Positions 7,284 through 16,211 of a stretch of DNA of 64,000 nt are shown one piece after another. The stretch is from Candidatus Daviesbacteria bacterium. GTDB lineage: Bacteria; Patescibacteria; Microgenomatia; Daviesbacterales; UBA10151. The DNA is taken from positions 186,001-250,000 of the forward strand of contig JACPKM010000001.1 in NCBI GenBank assembly GCA_016187025.1, in the 5' to 3' direction. Position 1 is the first letter of the stretch. Each line of letters starts with the position of its first letter. Below the pieces are notes generated by a model that saw only the letters and a program-made list of their open reading frames with translations, had not been told where the DNA came from and did no database searches. The position numbers and the translations under genes are program-made.

Positions 7284-10175
7284 GTGGGGGAAATTAACGA
7301 TTCGCGTATTAAACTAGATAGCAATACCTTTTCGCGCAACACTCCTATTGCCTTAGTCGTGGGCGCGGCAGGTTTTTTGGGTTCTTTTTTGGTTGAGGAA
7401 CTACTGAAAAAAAATATTCAGGTGCTGGGAGTAGATAATTTATCAACAGGCAAAAGAGCTAATTTAGAAAAGGCTTCAAAAAATAGAAACTTTCATTTAG
7501 TAATTTCATCAGCTGAAGGATTTAATCCTGATTTACCCCGACTTGATTATCTATTTATAGTGGCAGAAAAAGACTGGGATATTACAAATATATTAGATAT
7601 TTTTAGGCAGTTTTCTTGTAAGCTTGTTTTTGTTTCTTCAATAGATTTATATGACAGAAGCCTATCCGAGTCTGATAACTGGTTTGTCCAGGCAGAGAAA
7701 AGAATTGCAAAATTTGCAGCAGAGCATAATTTAAATGCAAGAATTGTCAGATTGTCTGCTGTCTATGGGCCAAGAATGCATTTTAGAACTTCAGATCCTG
7801 TTGCAAGGCTAATACAGGCCGCTTTAAAAGGTGGTCTGCAAAAAGAGTCAACAGCCTTGGAGTTTTCCGCTAGAGCATTATATGTCAATGATGCCATAGA
7901 TTTAGTAATTAAAAGTATGCTGGTTGGAGCAACAGCCCAGAAGATCTTTGACGGTGCGCTTTTAAGCCCCGTTAAGGTTACTGAACTAAAGCAGGTATTA
8001 CTTGATCCGGTTTGGTATGAGAGCAAGGGTTTTACTCCCTCTGATCTGCCTCCTTGGCCAACTCCAAATTTGGAAAAAACCGTTAAGCATCTATCATGGA
8101 AACCAACTCAAGATCTATTAGAGGGATTCAAGGAAACAATCAGTTATTTTAAAGACAATGAAATAGAAATCCCGGCCTTGGAAGATGATGAGAAAAAATA
8201 CATGCAAAAGTATAATATATTGCCCCAAAAGCAGGCAGAGGAGCGGGGGAATGAGCAGGAACAAAAAGTAGAGGTAGAAAAAGGCGGAGGTTTAGACCAG
8301 GGCAGGGAAAAAAGGAGGAGGTTTAAGAGAAGGTTAAGGTCGGCAAGTGCGTTTTTGATAATTTTTAGTCTAATCTTTTATTCGCTTATCTGGCCGGTAG
8401 CAAGTCTTGGCTGGGGTGTACTAACATTCAGAGTCCAGCTTGGAAAAGCAGCAGATAATCTAAAAAAGGGTAGTTTTGACAAAAGTATAAAAGATATAGA
8501 TGTGGCAAAAGAGGGGGTTGAGCAAGTAGAGTTGTTTATAAGATTACTTGAACCTATTGAAAAAGGCGGATTTTTCAAAAGTGAATTTTCAACAGCCAGC
8601 CAAACTCTGGATTTGGCCAAACTGTCAGTGGATGCTTCAAAACACACAGTGAATGGTATCTCCAGCCTTTATCAGGGATTAAAAGAGGTAACAGGGGAGT
8701 CGGTTAATTCTCCTAAGGGATCTTTTGAAAACGCCCAGTTAGAGCTAGCTGCAGCAGATGAGCAGTTTTCAATGGTTGAGGCGTTGATTGACTCAAAGGA
8801 TTATAAAAATAGCCTGCCGCCCTTTTTTCAAGATAGAGTTGAAAGTTTGAAAACAAGGATAGACAACTACTCAGAGCTAGTAAGAAAAGCAAGGGCAGCT
8901 GCATTTATACTGCCACAACTCATAGCCTTAGAGGGTAAAAAAGACTACTTGGTGATTTTGCAAAACAACAATGAACTGCGTGCAACAGGAGGATTTATTG
9001 GTTCGTTTGCCAAAGTTGCCTTTGAGAGAGGTAAGCTCAAAAAGTTTGAGGTGCAGGATGTCTATGCGATTGACGGTCAGCTAAAGATACATGTTGAACC
9101 ACCAAAAGAGATAAAAGAAGACCTGTCATTAAAAGATTGGTTTTTAAGGGATGCCAATTGGGAGCCGGATTTTCCCACCTCTGCAAGACAGATTGCCTGG
9201 TTTTATAACAGAGAAACGGGGGAAAGGGTAGAAGGCGTGATAGCATTGGATATATCGGCGGTTGAAAATCTATTAACCGTGGTGGGGGAGCTTGATTTAC
9301 CAGATTATAAAGAAAAGATCACCTCAGAAAATCTTTTCTCAAAATCAATCACTTACTCGGAAGCCAATTTCTTCCCAGGATCTCAAGCCAAAAAGAGTTT
9401 TTTAGGAAGTTTGGCAAATCAGCTGTTTAATAAGCTTTTTTTCTTGCCAAACCAAAACTGGCCAGGGATTGTTAGTGCTCTTGGAAAATCCATGGAAGAA
9501 AAACACCTGATGGTATATTTGGAATCACCCCAACTTTTTTCCTATCTTGCTTCACAAAGCTGGGCTGGGATATTACCTAGAGCAACAGATGATATAGAGG
9601 GTGTGTATAGTGATCTCATTTTTCCCATAGAATCAAACTTTGGAGTAAATAAAGCAAACTACTATTTAGAAAGAAGCTACTTGTTGGATACAACAATAGG
9701 TAAAGATGGACAAATCAGCCACCGGTTAAGAATTAAATATGTAAACCGCAGCCCCTCAGATACCTTTCCGGCAGGAGTTTATAAAAATAGGTTTAGAATA
9801 TATTTACCATTGGGTACAAAGTTAAACAGAGGCTTATGGGGAGAAGAAGATATAACAGATACCTTTAATGCTTTTGTTGACTATGGTAGAACAGGCTATT
9901 CTGTTTTGTTGCAGCTTGATCCAAAGCAGGAAAAAACCTTGGTTTTAGATTACGGGGTTCCCAGAAACCTGAGTTTTAAAAACGGAAAAGGGGAGTACAT
10001 GCTAAATGTAATCAAGCAGCCAGGTACTTTAAATGATCCTTTTGAATGGAAAATGGCCTATCCGATTAATTACAATTTAACCTCTCAAAAAACCGGAGCA
10101 GTAAACCCGCAGGAGTTAATAATCTCTACTGATCTATCTACTGATAAGCTTTTCCAAGCTGAGTTTTCAAAATGA
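7284..10175 (+). CDS. Fusion: NAD-epimerase-like domain + transmembrane segment + DUF4012
   Basis: 963 aa from GTG. Residues about 22-300 resemble an extended SDR/NAD-dependent sugar epimerase: VVGAAGFLGSFLVEELL (GxxGxxG at 27-33), VDNLSTGKRANLE, and later VRLSAVYGPRMHFR. At the catalytic YxxxK position it reads SDNWFVQAEKRIAKF, with Phe for Tyr and no aligned Lys, so it may bind NAD without catalysis. A charged linker (about 305-350) leads to one transmembrane segment (about 355-378). The outer part carries DUF4012 (from about 535; hallmark NNNELRATGGFIGSFA). DUF4012 proteins are envelope proteins of unknown function in CPR and Gram-positives. Confidence 0.85.
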   Translation: MGEINDSRIKLDSNTFSRNTPIALVVGAAGFLGSFLVEELLKKNIQVLGVDNLSTGKRANLEKASKNRNFHLVISSAEGFNPDLPRLDYLFIVAEKDWDITNILDIFRQFSCKLVFVSSIDLYDRSLSESDNWFVQAEKRIAKFAAEHNLNARIVRLSAVYGPRMHFRTSDPVARLIQAALKGGLQKESTALEFSARALYVNDAIDLVIKSMLVGATAQKIFDGALLSPVKVTELKQVLLDPVWYESKGFTPSDLPPWPTPNLEKTVKHLSWKPTQDLLEGFKETISYFKDNEIEIPALEDDEKKYMQKYNILPQKQAEERGNEQEQKVEVEKGGGLDQGREKRRRFKRRLRSASAFLIIFSLIFYSLIWPVASLGWGVLTFRVQLGKAADNLKKGSFDKSIKDIDVAKEGVEQVELFIRLLEPIEKGGFFKSEFSTASQTLDLAKLSVDASKHTVNGISSLYQGLKEVTGESVNSPKGSFENAQLELAAADEQFSMVEALIDSKDYKNSLPPFFQDRVESLKTRIDNYSELVRKARAAAFILPQLIALEGKKDYLVILQNNNELRATGGFIGSFAKVAFERGKLKKFEVQDVYAIDGQLKIHVEPPKEIKEDLSLKDWFLRDANWEPDFPTSARQIAWFYNRETGERVEGVIALDISAVENLLTVVGELDLPDYKEKITSENLFSKSITYSEANFFPGSQAKKSFLGSLANQLFNKLFFLPNQNWPGIVSALGKSMEEKHLMVYLESPQLFSYLASQSWAGILPRATDDIEGVYSDLIFPIESNFGVNKANYYLERSYLLDTTIGKDGQISHRLRIKYVNRSPSDTFPAGVYKNRFRIYLPLGTKLNRGLWGEEDITDTFNAFVDYGRTGYSVLLQLDPKQEKTLVLDYGVPRNLSFKNGKGEYMLNVIKQPGTLNDPFEWKMAYPINYNLTSQKTGAVNPQELIISTDLSTDKLFQAEFSK

Positions 10176-10261
10176 TTCTAGAATAATTTAAAGCCACTTT
10201 GCTTGCCAACTGGTCCTAACTGTGTTAAATTACTAGAGTTAAAATTTAAAAAGCAGCAATT

Positions 10262-11023
10262 ATGACAAATGATAGAGTGGCTTTAAAAGCTGAAGAGCGG
10301 ACAATTTTAGGGAAAAAAGTAAAAGCTTTAAGAAAAAATGGTAAGCTTCCAGGCCATGTATATGGCAAGGGAGTAGAAACCGAACACGTAACAGTGGATA
10401 CAAAAGAGTTTTTAAAAATTGCTTATCAAGCAGGGGAAACGGGATTGGTAGATTTAAGGATTGGCCAAGAAAAAATCCGTCCTGTGCTGATCAGAGAAAT
10501 ACAGACAGACCCAATATCAGGTAGTCCTGTTCATATTGATTTTTACCAGGTCAATTTAAAAGAAAAAGTGGTAGTGCCTGTTCCCTTGGTGCTAATTGGG
10601 CAAGAGCCGGAGAAAGTTCATTTAGGGGAGGCGATAGTACTGCAAACTCTTAATGAGGTTCAGGTGGAGGCATTACCTGCGGATTTAATAGAGAAAATTG
10701 AAGTAAACATTGCAACGCTCAAAGAAATTGATGATGCTATATCAGTTGAGAACCTAAGCTACGATAGAAGCAAGTTGACCATACTGGCTGAACCTGAGTC
10801 AATTGTTGTAAAACTTGCGCCAGCAGTATCAGCCGCAATGGAACAGTTACTTGAAGAGCAGGCAGCTGAGGCTGCAGCAGCAACAGCAGTTGAAGGTGAG
10901 ACCCCGGTAGAAGGTGAGGCAGCAGAGGGCGAGACTCCAGCTGAAGGGGAAGAACAGGCTCAAGCACGTGCGGAAGGTGAAGAAATCAAATCCGAAGAAT
11001 CGCCTGAGGCATCCCAGGAGTAA
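10262..11023 (+). CDS. rplY: Ribosomal protein bL25 (general stress protein Ctc type)
   Basis: 253 aa. The N-terminal 5S-rRNA-binding domain (LKAEERTILGKKVKALRKNG, then LPGHVYGKGVE) is followed by the Ctc beta domain (PVPLVLIGQEPEKVHLGEAI), as in long bL25 proteins. The last 45 residues are an acidic low-complexity tail of EGETPVEGEAAEGETPAEGE repeats. The tail length probably varies between strains. bL25 binds 5S rRNA in the large subunit. The 86-bp upstream gap contains TGTTAAATT-like -10 candidates and a short leader without a clear Shine-Dalgarno site. Confidence 0.93.
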   Translation: MTNDRVALKAEERTILGKKVKALRKNGKLPGHVYGKGVETEHVTVDTKEFLKIAYQAGETGLVDLRIGQEKIRPVLIREIQTDPISGSPVHIDFYQVNLKEKVVVPVPLVLIGQEPEKVHLGEAIVLQTLNEVQVEALPADLIEKIEVNIATLKEIDDAISVENLSYDRSKLTILAEPESIVVKLAPAVSAAMEQLLEEQAAEAAAATAVEGETPVEGEAAEGETPAEGEEQAQARAEGEEIKSEESPEASQE

Positions 11024-11130
11024 AATTTGACCCATTTTTTGGTAAAAATCAGTACGTTAAATCTGCGGAAAAAGTGCGGTAATTCGTGCGTAACGCCCTA
11101 TATTGTGCGACGTAAAATTGGAATTTAGCC

Positions 11131-12897
11131 TCAAGTATCAATCCTATCCTTTTGTTCAAGAAAGTTTTTAAAAAGACCTGTTTTGCCGGCCAGTTCATGA
11201 TATGCTCCCTCTTGCACGATTCTGCCTTTATCAAAAACTAAAATCCTGTCCATGTTTTTTAAAGTGGTTAGCCTATGGGCAATAGTTATGATAGTTTTGT
11301 CTTTGAAGGCTCTTTCTATATTTTTCTGCACGATTGCCTCATTTGTGTTATCTAAGGCTGAGGTTGCTTCATCAAAGATTAAAAGCTTCGGGGATTTTAG
11401 AATAAGTCTTGCTAAGGCAACCCGCTGTCTCTGACCGCCTGACAGGTTATTACCTCCCTCCTGGATTATCCCGTCCAAGCCGCCTAGCCTTTTGGTTATT
11501 TCCTGATAGATATGGGCCATCCTACAAGCTTTAATAATCTGCTCTGAACTGACCTTTCTGTCTACCCCATATAAGATATTTTCCCTAAAAGTTCCTGCAA
11601 AGATATATGCTTTTTGAGGTATATAAGCCACCTTCTGAGCAATAACCTTACGGGAGATTTTCTTTAGATCATCGCCTAAGAACTCAACCTCTCCTTGGTA
11701 GCTGTGTATAAGCCTTAGGATTACTCTTATTAAGGTGGTTTTGCCTCCACCTGAGGATGAAACGATCCCAATTTTTTCTCCCCTTTGTATACTAAGATTG
11801 ATCTGATCAAGAACCTTGCGAGGGTTTGAAGGGTAAGCAAAGCTTAGGTTTTTTATCTTGAGTACGATGTTTTTTGTAGTGATATGTAAATTATCTGTTT
11901 TAAATGATTGGTCAGTAGGGGTTGTTACAAGCTCATGTAAATCATTTACATTAATAGAGCTTTCATGAGCCTGGTCCAATATCCGGTGGATCTCTCTTAA
12001 GGGATTCACTATACTTAAAAATAAAATTGAGTAAACTAAGATATCTCCTTGGCTGATTGCTCCAATCGAGGCATAGTAGATTGCCAGGGACACCACCAGG
12101 ATATAAAAGATGCTTTCATTCAAAATTTTTCCTGCATCAAAAAGGGCCATAAAGAGATGGTGGCGGATCCCTTTAACCCTTAATTTTTCAGCAAACTGCT
12201 CTATTTTTGATACCTCTTCTTTATAGGTGTTAGCAACTCTAATTGTTTCTATTCCGGAGAGCATCTCTACCACTTTGCCGTCTATCTCTTCTTTACCGCG
12301 AAGAAGAAAAACTCGGACTCCTTTTTGAGAGGATATTTGCTTGGAAATAATAAACAATCCTGCTGGGATGACCAAAACCATCATTGAAGCAAGAAGGGGT
12401 TTTTGGCTCAAAGCTATAAACAAAGCTGCTACAGCAGAAAAAAATACCGGTAAAAACTCCATAAAGGTGAGTCTGATGAGTCGGATAAGCCCTTGAATGG
12501 AGCGGAAGATCCGCCCATGTAAGGATCCGATTTGATAAGAAGATAAAAACTCTATGTCAGTTTTTAAAAGCTGGTCAATAACCTTAACAGTCTGTTTTTT
12601 ATCAGTTTGGGTAATAACAGAATGAACTAGCTGTTTTCTAATAACTGTTAAAGCCTCTCTTGTGAGGATAATTACACTTACCAGGATAATAAATGGCAGA
12701 GCAGACTCAAAATTGAAGCTGGTCTGTTTGGCGATTTGGTCTATAAACCTTCCCAGTATTACCGCCGGCAGGTTTGTTAAAATACCGGTAATAAGCATTA
12801 AAGAAGAGGCAATAACAAGATATAGCTTCTCGCCTTTGTCGAGCATATTCCAGCTTCTTTTGATGCCTACTAAAATGTCAGATGTCTCTTTTTCCAT
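11131..12897 (-). CDS. ABC transporter, fused permease and ATPase (exporter type)
   Basis: 588 aa half-transporter. Six membrane segments occupy about residues 20-310. The nucleotide-binding domain has Walker A SSSGGGKTT near 379, signature LSGGQRQRVALAR near 484, and Walker B LLIFDEATSALD near 503, followed by the H-loop IAHRL. Walker A differs slightly from GxSGxGKS/T but keeps Lys and Thr. It likely works as a homodimer exporting a lipid, peptide or drug; the substrate is unknown. It is divergent from a DinB-like gene with back-to-back promoters. Confidence 0.88.
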   Translation of the reverse strand: MEKETSDILVGIKRSWNMLDKGEKLYLVIASSLMLITGILTNLPAVILGRFIDQIAKQTSFNFESALPFIILVSVIILTREALTVIRKQLVHSVITQTDKKQTVKVIDQLLKTDIEFLSSYQIGSLHGRIFRSIQGLIRLIRLTFMEFLPVFFSAVAALFIALSQKPLLASMMVLVIPAGLFIISKQISSQKGVRVFLLRGKEEIDGKVVEMLSGIETIRVANTYKEEVSKIEQFAEKLRVKGIRHHLFMALFDAGKILNESIFYILVVSLAIYYASIGAISQGDILVYSILFLSIVNPLREIHRILDQAHESSINVNDLHELVTTPTDQSFKTDNLHITTKNIVLKIKNLSFAYPSNPRKVLDQINLSIQRGEKIGIVSSSGGGKTTLIRVILRLIHSYQGEVEFLGDDLKKISRKVIAQKVAYIPQKAYIFAGTFRENILYGVDRKVSSEQIIKACRMAHIYQEITKRLGGLDGIIQEGGNNLSGGQRQRVALARLILKSPKLLIFDEATSALDNTNEAIVQKNIERAFKDKTIITIAHRLTTLKNMDRILVFDKGRIVQEGAYHELAGKTGLFKNFLEQKDRIDT

Positions 12898-12904
12898 CCA
12901 ATAA

Positions 12905-12944
12905 ATTCTACCAGATTTGCATTTAAATTATTAAAAGTTACAAT
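12905..12944. promoter_or_regulatory. Back-to-back promoters for the ABC exporter (-) and DinB-like gene (+)
   Basis: Minus: extended -10 TGG-TAGAAT (hexamer at 12910-12905), 7 bases before the ABC ATG at 12897. Plus: TTGCAT (12917-12922), 16-base spacer, TACAAT (12939-12944), 6 bases before the ATG at 12951. Both predict leaderless transcripts. The plus promoter supports 12951 as the original start of the frameshifted DinB gene. Confidence 0.55.
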
Positions 12945-12950
12945 TAAGGT

Positions 12951-13444
12951 ATGAAATACAAAGATTTTATAACAAGCTTTGTCAGACAGTGGAATTTTAC
13001 CAGAGGTGAGAGTGTGGAGATTTTAGAATTTTGGATGATAAGCAACTATTATTTAAGCCAGAGGGTAGTAAGTGGCAGGATCTGGCTTTCCAATTTGGAT
13101 GTATGGCTCAAACCCAGATGGTTTATGCAAAAGCTATAGAGCAGGGGAAGATGGATTATTCCTGGTTTAGGAATGAGGAGTTTATTGACCGCTCCCAGCT
13201 CAAAACAATAAAAGAGCTAATGGATTATCTAATGAAAGCTAATAAGAAATGGGTGGACGTTATAAGAAAAAGAAGGGAAGATGAAGATTTTAAAATCAAA
13301 TGGCCGGGTGCAAATTTAAATTTACCAAACCACATCACAGCTTTAATCTCCCATGAGAGATTACACCATGGGCAAATTATTTCATATTCAACGCTGGCTG
13401 GGTTTATACTTCCTAAGGGATTTAAATCCAACTGGGCTCTATAA
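12951..13444 (+). CDS. DinB-like protein, apparently frameshifted
   Basis: Two reading frames join to one DinB/YfiT-type four-helix protein. Frame one starts at 12951 (MKYKDFITSFVRQWNFTRGE, ending EILEF). The other frame continues from 13031 (DDKQLLFKPEGSKWQDLAFQ) to the stop at 13444. At 13029-13032 the T run is four long; one more T would give a continuous EFLDDKQL. The C-terminus keeps NHITALISHERLHHGQIISY, with the HxxxH metal-site pattern of DinB hydrolases or transferases. This is either a recent inactivation or an assembly error in a homopolymer. The alternative is a short protein from TTG at 13031. Confidence 0.65.
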
Positions 13445-13637
13445 CTTCATATTTTACCTACTCCTTGCGCATTTTTAGTGATCTTTTAACTAAAAAAGAG
13501 TAATCCCCTCTTTAAACGATAGAAATGCTATCTACATCTAGTGGGCAATGTAACCAGAATTCTTGCCTAAGAAATTAAACTGTATCCGGAAACAAGTACG
13601 GACTAAACTGCCTTAAATATATCTAGGTAAGGGGTAC

Positions 13638-13666
13638 TTGACGGTGGTATCTTTTAAGAGTTTAAT
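13638..13666 (+). promoter_or_regulatory. Promoter of the 94-aa orphan gene
   Basis: TTGACG (13638-13643), a 17-base spacer, TTTAAT (13661-13666), then ATG at 13675 after 8 bases. It has leaderless geometry. Confidence 0.55.
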
Positions 13667-13674
13667 TTCTTTAT

Positions 13675-13959
13675 ATGGTTGAATTAATACATAAGTCTCC
13701 AATTCAGGAATTTTTATGCGACCCTTCTTTTAAGGTAGGGGAAGACCCCTTAGATAATGATCCACTTGCCGCAATAGCAAATGATAGGGTTACGTCTTTT
13801 CTAGACAGGGAAATAGAATGGTTTAGAGAGGGGCTAAAACAAAGGCCACAGGAGTCATTTGGTGTAGACGGAATTAGTAGCTTTAACTTGGCATGTATTG
13901 CCAGAGCAGTAGATTTGTATACGGAAACCTTAGAAGAACTTTATGACATATTTATTTAA
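13675..13959 (+). CDS. Hypothetical protein, 94 aa
   Basis: I do not recognise this family. It is a soluble acidic protein with no membrane segment or signal peptide. The second half looks helical (NLACIARAVDLYTETLEELY). It has a convincing promoter of its own. Its stop lies 12 bases before the remaining part of a PIN-domain gene, but the two do not look like a toxin-antitoxin pair. The 230-bp gap upstream shows only this promoter. Confidence 0.55.
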   Translation: MVELIHKSPIQEFLCDPSFKVGEDPLDNDPLAAIANDRVTSFLDREIEWFREGLKQRPQESFGVDGISSFNLACIARAVDLYTETLEELYDIFI

Positions 13960-13971
13960 ACTGCCTGCTAT

Positions 13972-14205
13972 TTGGCAAGCATAACACTTTCTAAAGATGA
14001 AATTTGTAATTTTTTGGAAGATTTACTGGCTGAGGAAGGGATAGTATTTGAGGATAAACCGCAGATGCAGCAGGCTTTAAATATTTTCAAGCAAGTTGGT
14101 ATTAAGTTTACCGATTCAATAATTTTAACCCAGGTAGAAAAATTTAATCCGGATGAATTTTTAACTTTTGATGAGGATTTAGAGAAATTATATAAAAGTA
14201 TTTAG
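13972..14205 (+). pseudogene. PIN-domain ribonuclease remnant (C-terminal half)
   Basis: The frame (TTG at 13972, in-frame stop at 13957-13959) reads SITLSKDEICNFLEDLLAEE and later VGIKFTDSIILTQVEKFNP and EFLTFDEDLEKLYKSI. The last part matches the C-terminal half of VapC-like PIN toxins (D in FTDS, then LTFDEDL). It aligns well with the complete PIN protein at 29172-29588 from its residue 60 onward. The N-terminal half with the first catalytic Asp (IDTN motif) is missing, so it should be inactive. Confidence 0.5.
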
Positions 14206-14269
14206 GATAAATATCAGTTAGGTCCTTGCACTAACCCTACAAATCTCTTATCCGTATTTTATTAATTAC

Positions 14270-14278
14270 TGTTATATT
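14270..14278 (+). promoter_or_regulatory. Extended -10 of the 202-aa orphan gene
   Basis: TG-n-TATATT, with the hexamer at 14273-14278, 7 bases before the ATG at 14286. Leaderless geometry. Confidence 0.4.
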
Positions 14279-14285
14279 TTTATAT

Positions 14286-14894
14286 ATGGCTGGTGTCCCA
14301 ATAGAAGTTATAACGGGCGAATGGTTTAGTCCTTTTACGCAGGCCAGAAAATTAGAGCCAATTGATAATAAAGCCCTACTTACTAAGCCTGATGCTCTGC
14401 CGTTTCTTAACTCTGCCATAATTTTTAATGGAATTACAGGTAGGGTTGATATTAGCGTTGAAGCAGGTAGTTTAATAAATGATGGCGGAGATACCTTGCT
14501 GGGAAATTCAACGCCAATGGGGCCCGTGGATTTAAGAATTAGGATGGAAGACGGAGATGCTATGGTGGTAGAGGCGCCTGCTACACTTAGCACTAGGTTT
14601 GAGATTGGTTCTTTGGCTGAGTTTAGATTATTAAAAGGTCACCAAGCTGAAGTAGATTTTGGTGGAAAAGTTTATGGATTAAATATAACCGACAGAGAAG
14701 AAGACGATCAGGATGCTAAAAGATCTTTACGACAAAGAGAAAGGATAACTGTTTATAGTGAATACGAATTCACTGACGAAGAGGGTGATGAATCAATCGT
14801 TTGGTTACCTGCTGGTTTAGACAATCCTGCTCAAACATTGGCTGTGTTTCAAAGGATTAGAATGAGGCTTGTTGAACAAGAGATTTTATCTTAA
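14286..14894 (+). CDS. Hypothetical protein, 202 aa
   Basis: Not recognised. The protein is soluble, with alternating strand-like segments (GRVDISVEAGSLIND, VDLRIRMEDGDAMVVEAP) and a strongly acidic patch (DREEDDQDAKRS). It ends with a helix (QTLAVFQRIRMRLVEQE). It has its own -10 element and converges with the DUF4143 ATPase gene, overlapping it by 9 bases at the 3' ends. It belongs to a group of single orphan genes spread between housekeeping genes in this window. Confidence 0.55.
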   Translation: MAGVPIEVITGEWFSPFTQARKLEPIDNKALLTKPDALPFLNSAIIFNGITGRVDISVEAGSLINDGGDTLLGNSTPMGPVDLRIRMEDGDAMVVEAPATLSTRFEIGSLAEFRLLKGHQAEVDFGGKVYGLNITDREEDDQDAKRSLRQRERITVYSEYEFTDEEGDESIVWLPAGLDNPAQTLAVFQRIRMRLVEQEILS

Positions 14895-16070
14895 AAACCC
14901 AAAAAGATATAATGGACGTATGTTTAAGGAACCATACAAAATATCATCTTGTACCTGGATACCAGACTTATTAGGTCCTCCTATTTCAAGAGTATGTCCA
15001 TCAGTTAAGATATCACCCTTTTTTGAATAAAAGACTTTGTATCCTGAGTCCTCCAAGCTGGAAACAGCAAACAATTCCCTTACCGTACCAATATGCACCT
15101 CTTTTCCTATAGTTTCATTTACTGCATAGAGTAAATTAGTATTATCAAGATATACTTTTTCTGCATTTCTTATAAGAGCATGCCCTGACTTATCAATAAG
15201 CAAAAATCTCAAAATTCCTGTATCTCTTAAAATTTGCACGTATTCAGTTACTGTTGCATGGTCTTTCCCTAAACTGTGCGCTAGTTTATTTATACTGATG
15301 CTTCCCGGTTCTGATGTAGCAAAAAAATAGACAATCTTTTTTAGTGCATCCAGATTTTCAGTTTTTAAGGCATAAAATGAGGTTATATCTTCATAAATTG
15401 TTTTATCAATAACTCCAATAAGAGTATCTTTAAATGCCTCATAACTTGTAATAATATTTGAGGTGGGATAATAACCCCTTTTCCAGTATTCATGAAGGTA
15501 TCCAAGCAATTTTTCAGTAGCCCCGATTTTTTTGTCTATATGAGAGGTAGCCTCGAAAATTTCTTTAAGAGTTATAACCGGATATTTATTTCCTGTTTTA
15601 AATTCTAGGTATTCCCTAAAAGAGAAACCATACATTTGTCTTAAGATTACCCGTCTTGAGAGGTCATACTTTCCTTTAATGAGATCTATGCTTGAACTTC
15701 CGGAAAATAGTACTTTTAGGTTTGGATAGGAGTCAAATATGTTTTTTAACTCCTGATTCCAGTTTTTATATTTATGAACCTCATCAATACAAAGTAATTC
15801 TCCCGCGTATAATTTCACAAACTGGTCAGCTGTCTCAAGGAGGGTGTGGTCAGTAAAATATAAATTATCCCCGGATATATATAACCCTTTCTCACTATCC
15901 CCGAAATGTTCCTTTAAATATTGAAGTAAAAAAGTAGTTTTTCCTACTCCCCGTGCACCAACAACGCCAATAAATCTGTTATTCATCTGGAAATCACTAT
16001 AAAATTTCCGGTAATAAGCAGGTTTTACCTCTTCAAGCAGTCTTCTATAGATTTGTATTAAATTATCCAT
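14886..16070 (-). CDS. AAA+ ATPase with DUF4143 C-terminal domain
   Basis: 394 aa. The ATPase domain has Walker A GARGVGKTTFLLQYL near residue 40, Walker B LLCIDEVHKY near 93, and the sensor-like VLFSGSSSIDLIKGKYDLSR. The C-terminal part contains the winged-helix/DUF4143 region (INKLAHSLGKDHATVTEYVQ) and a nuclease-like end (LEIGGPNKSGIQ). This family is common, often in several copies, in CPR and Bacteroidetes; its biochemical function is not established. It is monocistronic and lies in an accessory stretch. Confidence 0.82.
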   Translation of the reverse strand: MDNLIQIYRRLLEEVKPAYYRKFYSDFQMNNRFIGVVGARGVGKTTFLLQYLKEHFGDSEKGLYISGDNLYFTDHTLLETADQFVKLYAGELLCIDEVHKYKNWNQELKNIFDSYPNLKVLFSGSSSIDLIKGKYDLSRRVILRQMYGFSFREYLEFKTGNKYPVITLKEIFEATSHIDKKIGATEKLLGYLHEYWKRGYYPTSNIITSYEAFKDTLIGVIDKTIYEDITSFYALKTENLDALKKIVYFFATSEPGSISINKLAHSLGKDHATVTEYVQILRDTGILRFLLIDKSGHALIRNAEKVYLDNTNLLYAVNETIGKEVHIGTVRELFAVSSLEDSGYKVFYSKKGDILTDGHTLEIGGPNKSGIQVQDDILYGSLNIRPLYLFGFLR

Positions 16071-16143
16071 ATTTTGGGTATGATCTAGTTTTATAGTAGA
16101 TTATTTAGAGTATACCCTAAATTATTAAGCATGTCAAATGAAA

Positions 16144-16165
16144 GATATTAAGGTAATGTCACCTT
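16144..16165 (+). repeat. 22-bp direct repeat, copy 1
   Basis: Identical over 22 bases to 18288-18309. It contains short inverted arms AAGGT and ACCTT separated by 6 bases. The two copies bracket 2.1 kb holding an orphan gene and a Phd-PIN module. Confidence 0.75.
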
Positions 16166-16211
16166 CCAGCCATACTTAGATTTCTGCTAAAATAAGGGGA
16201 GTAAAATGTTT

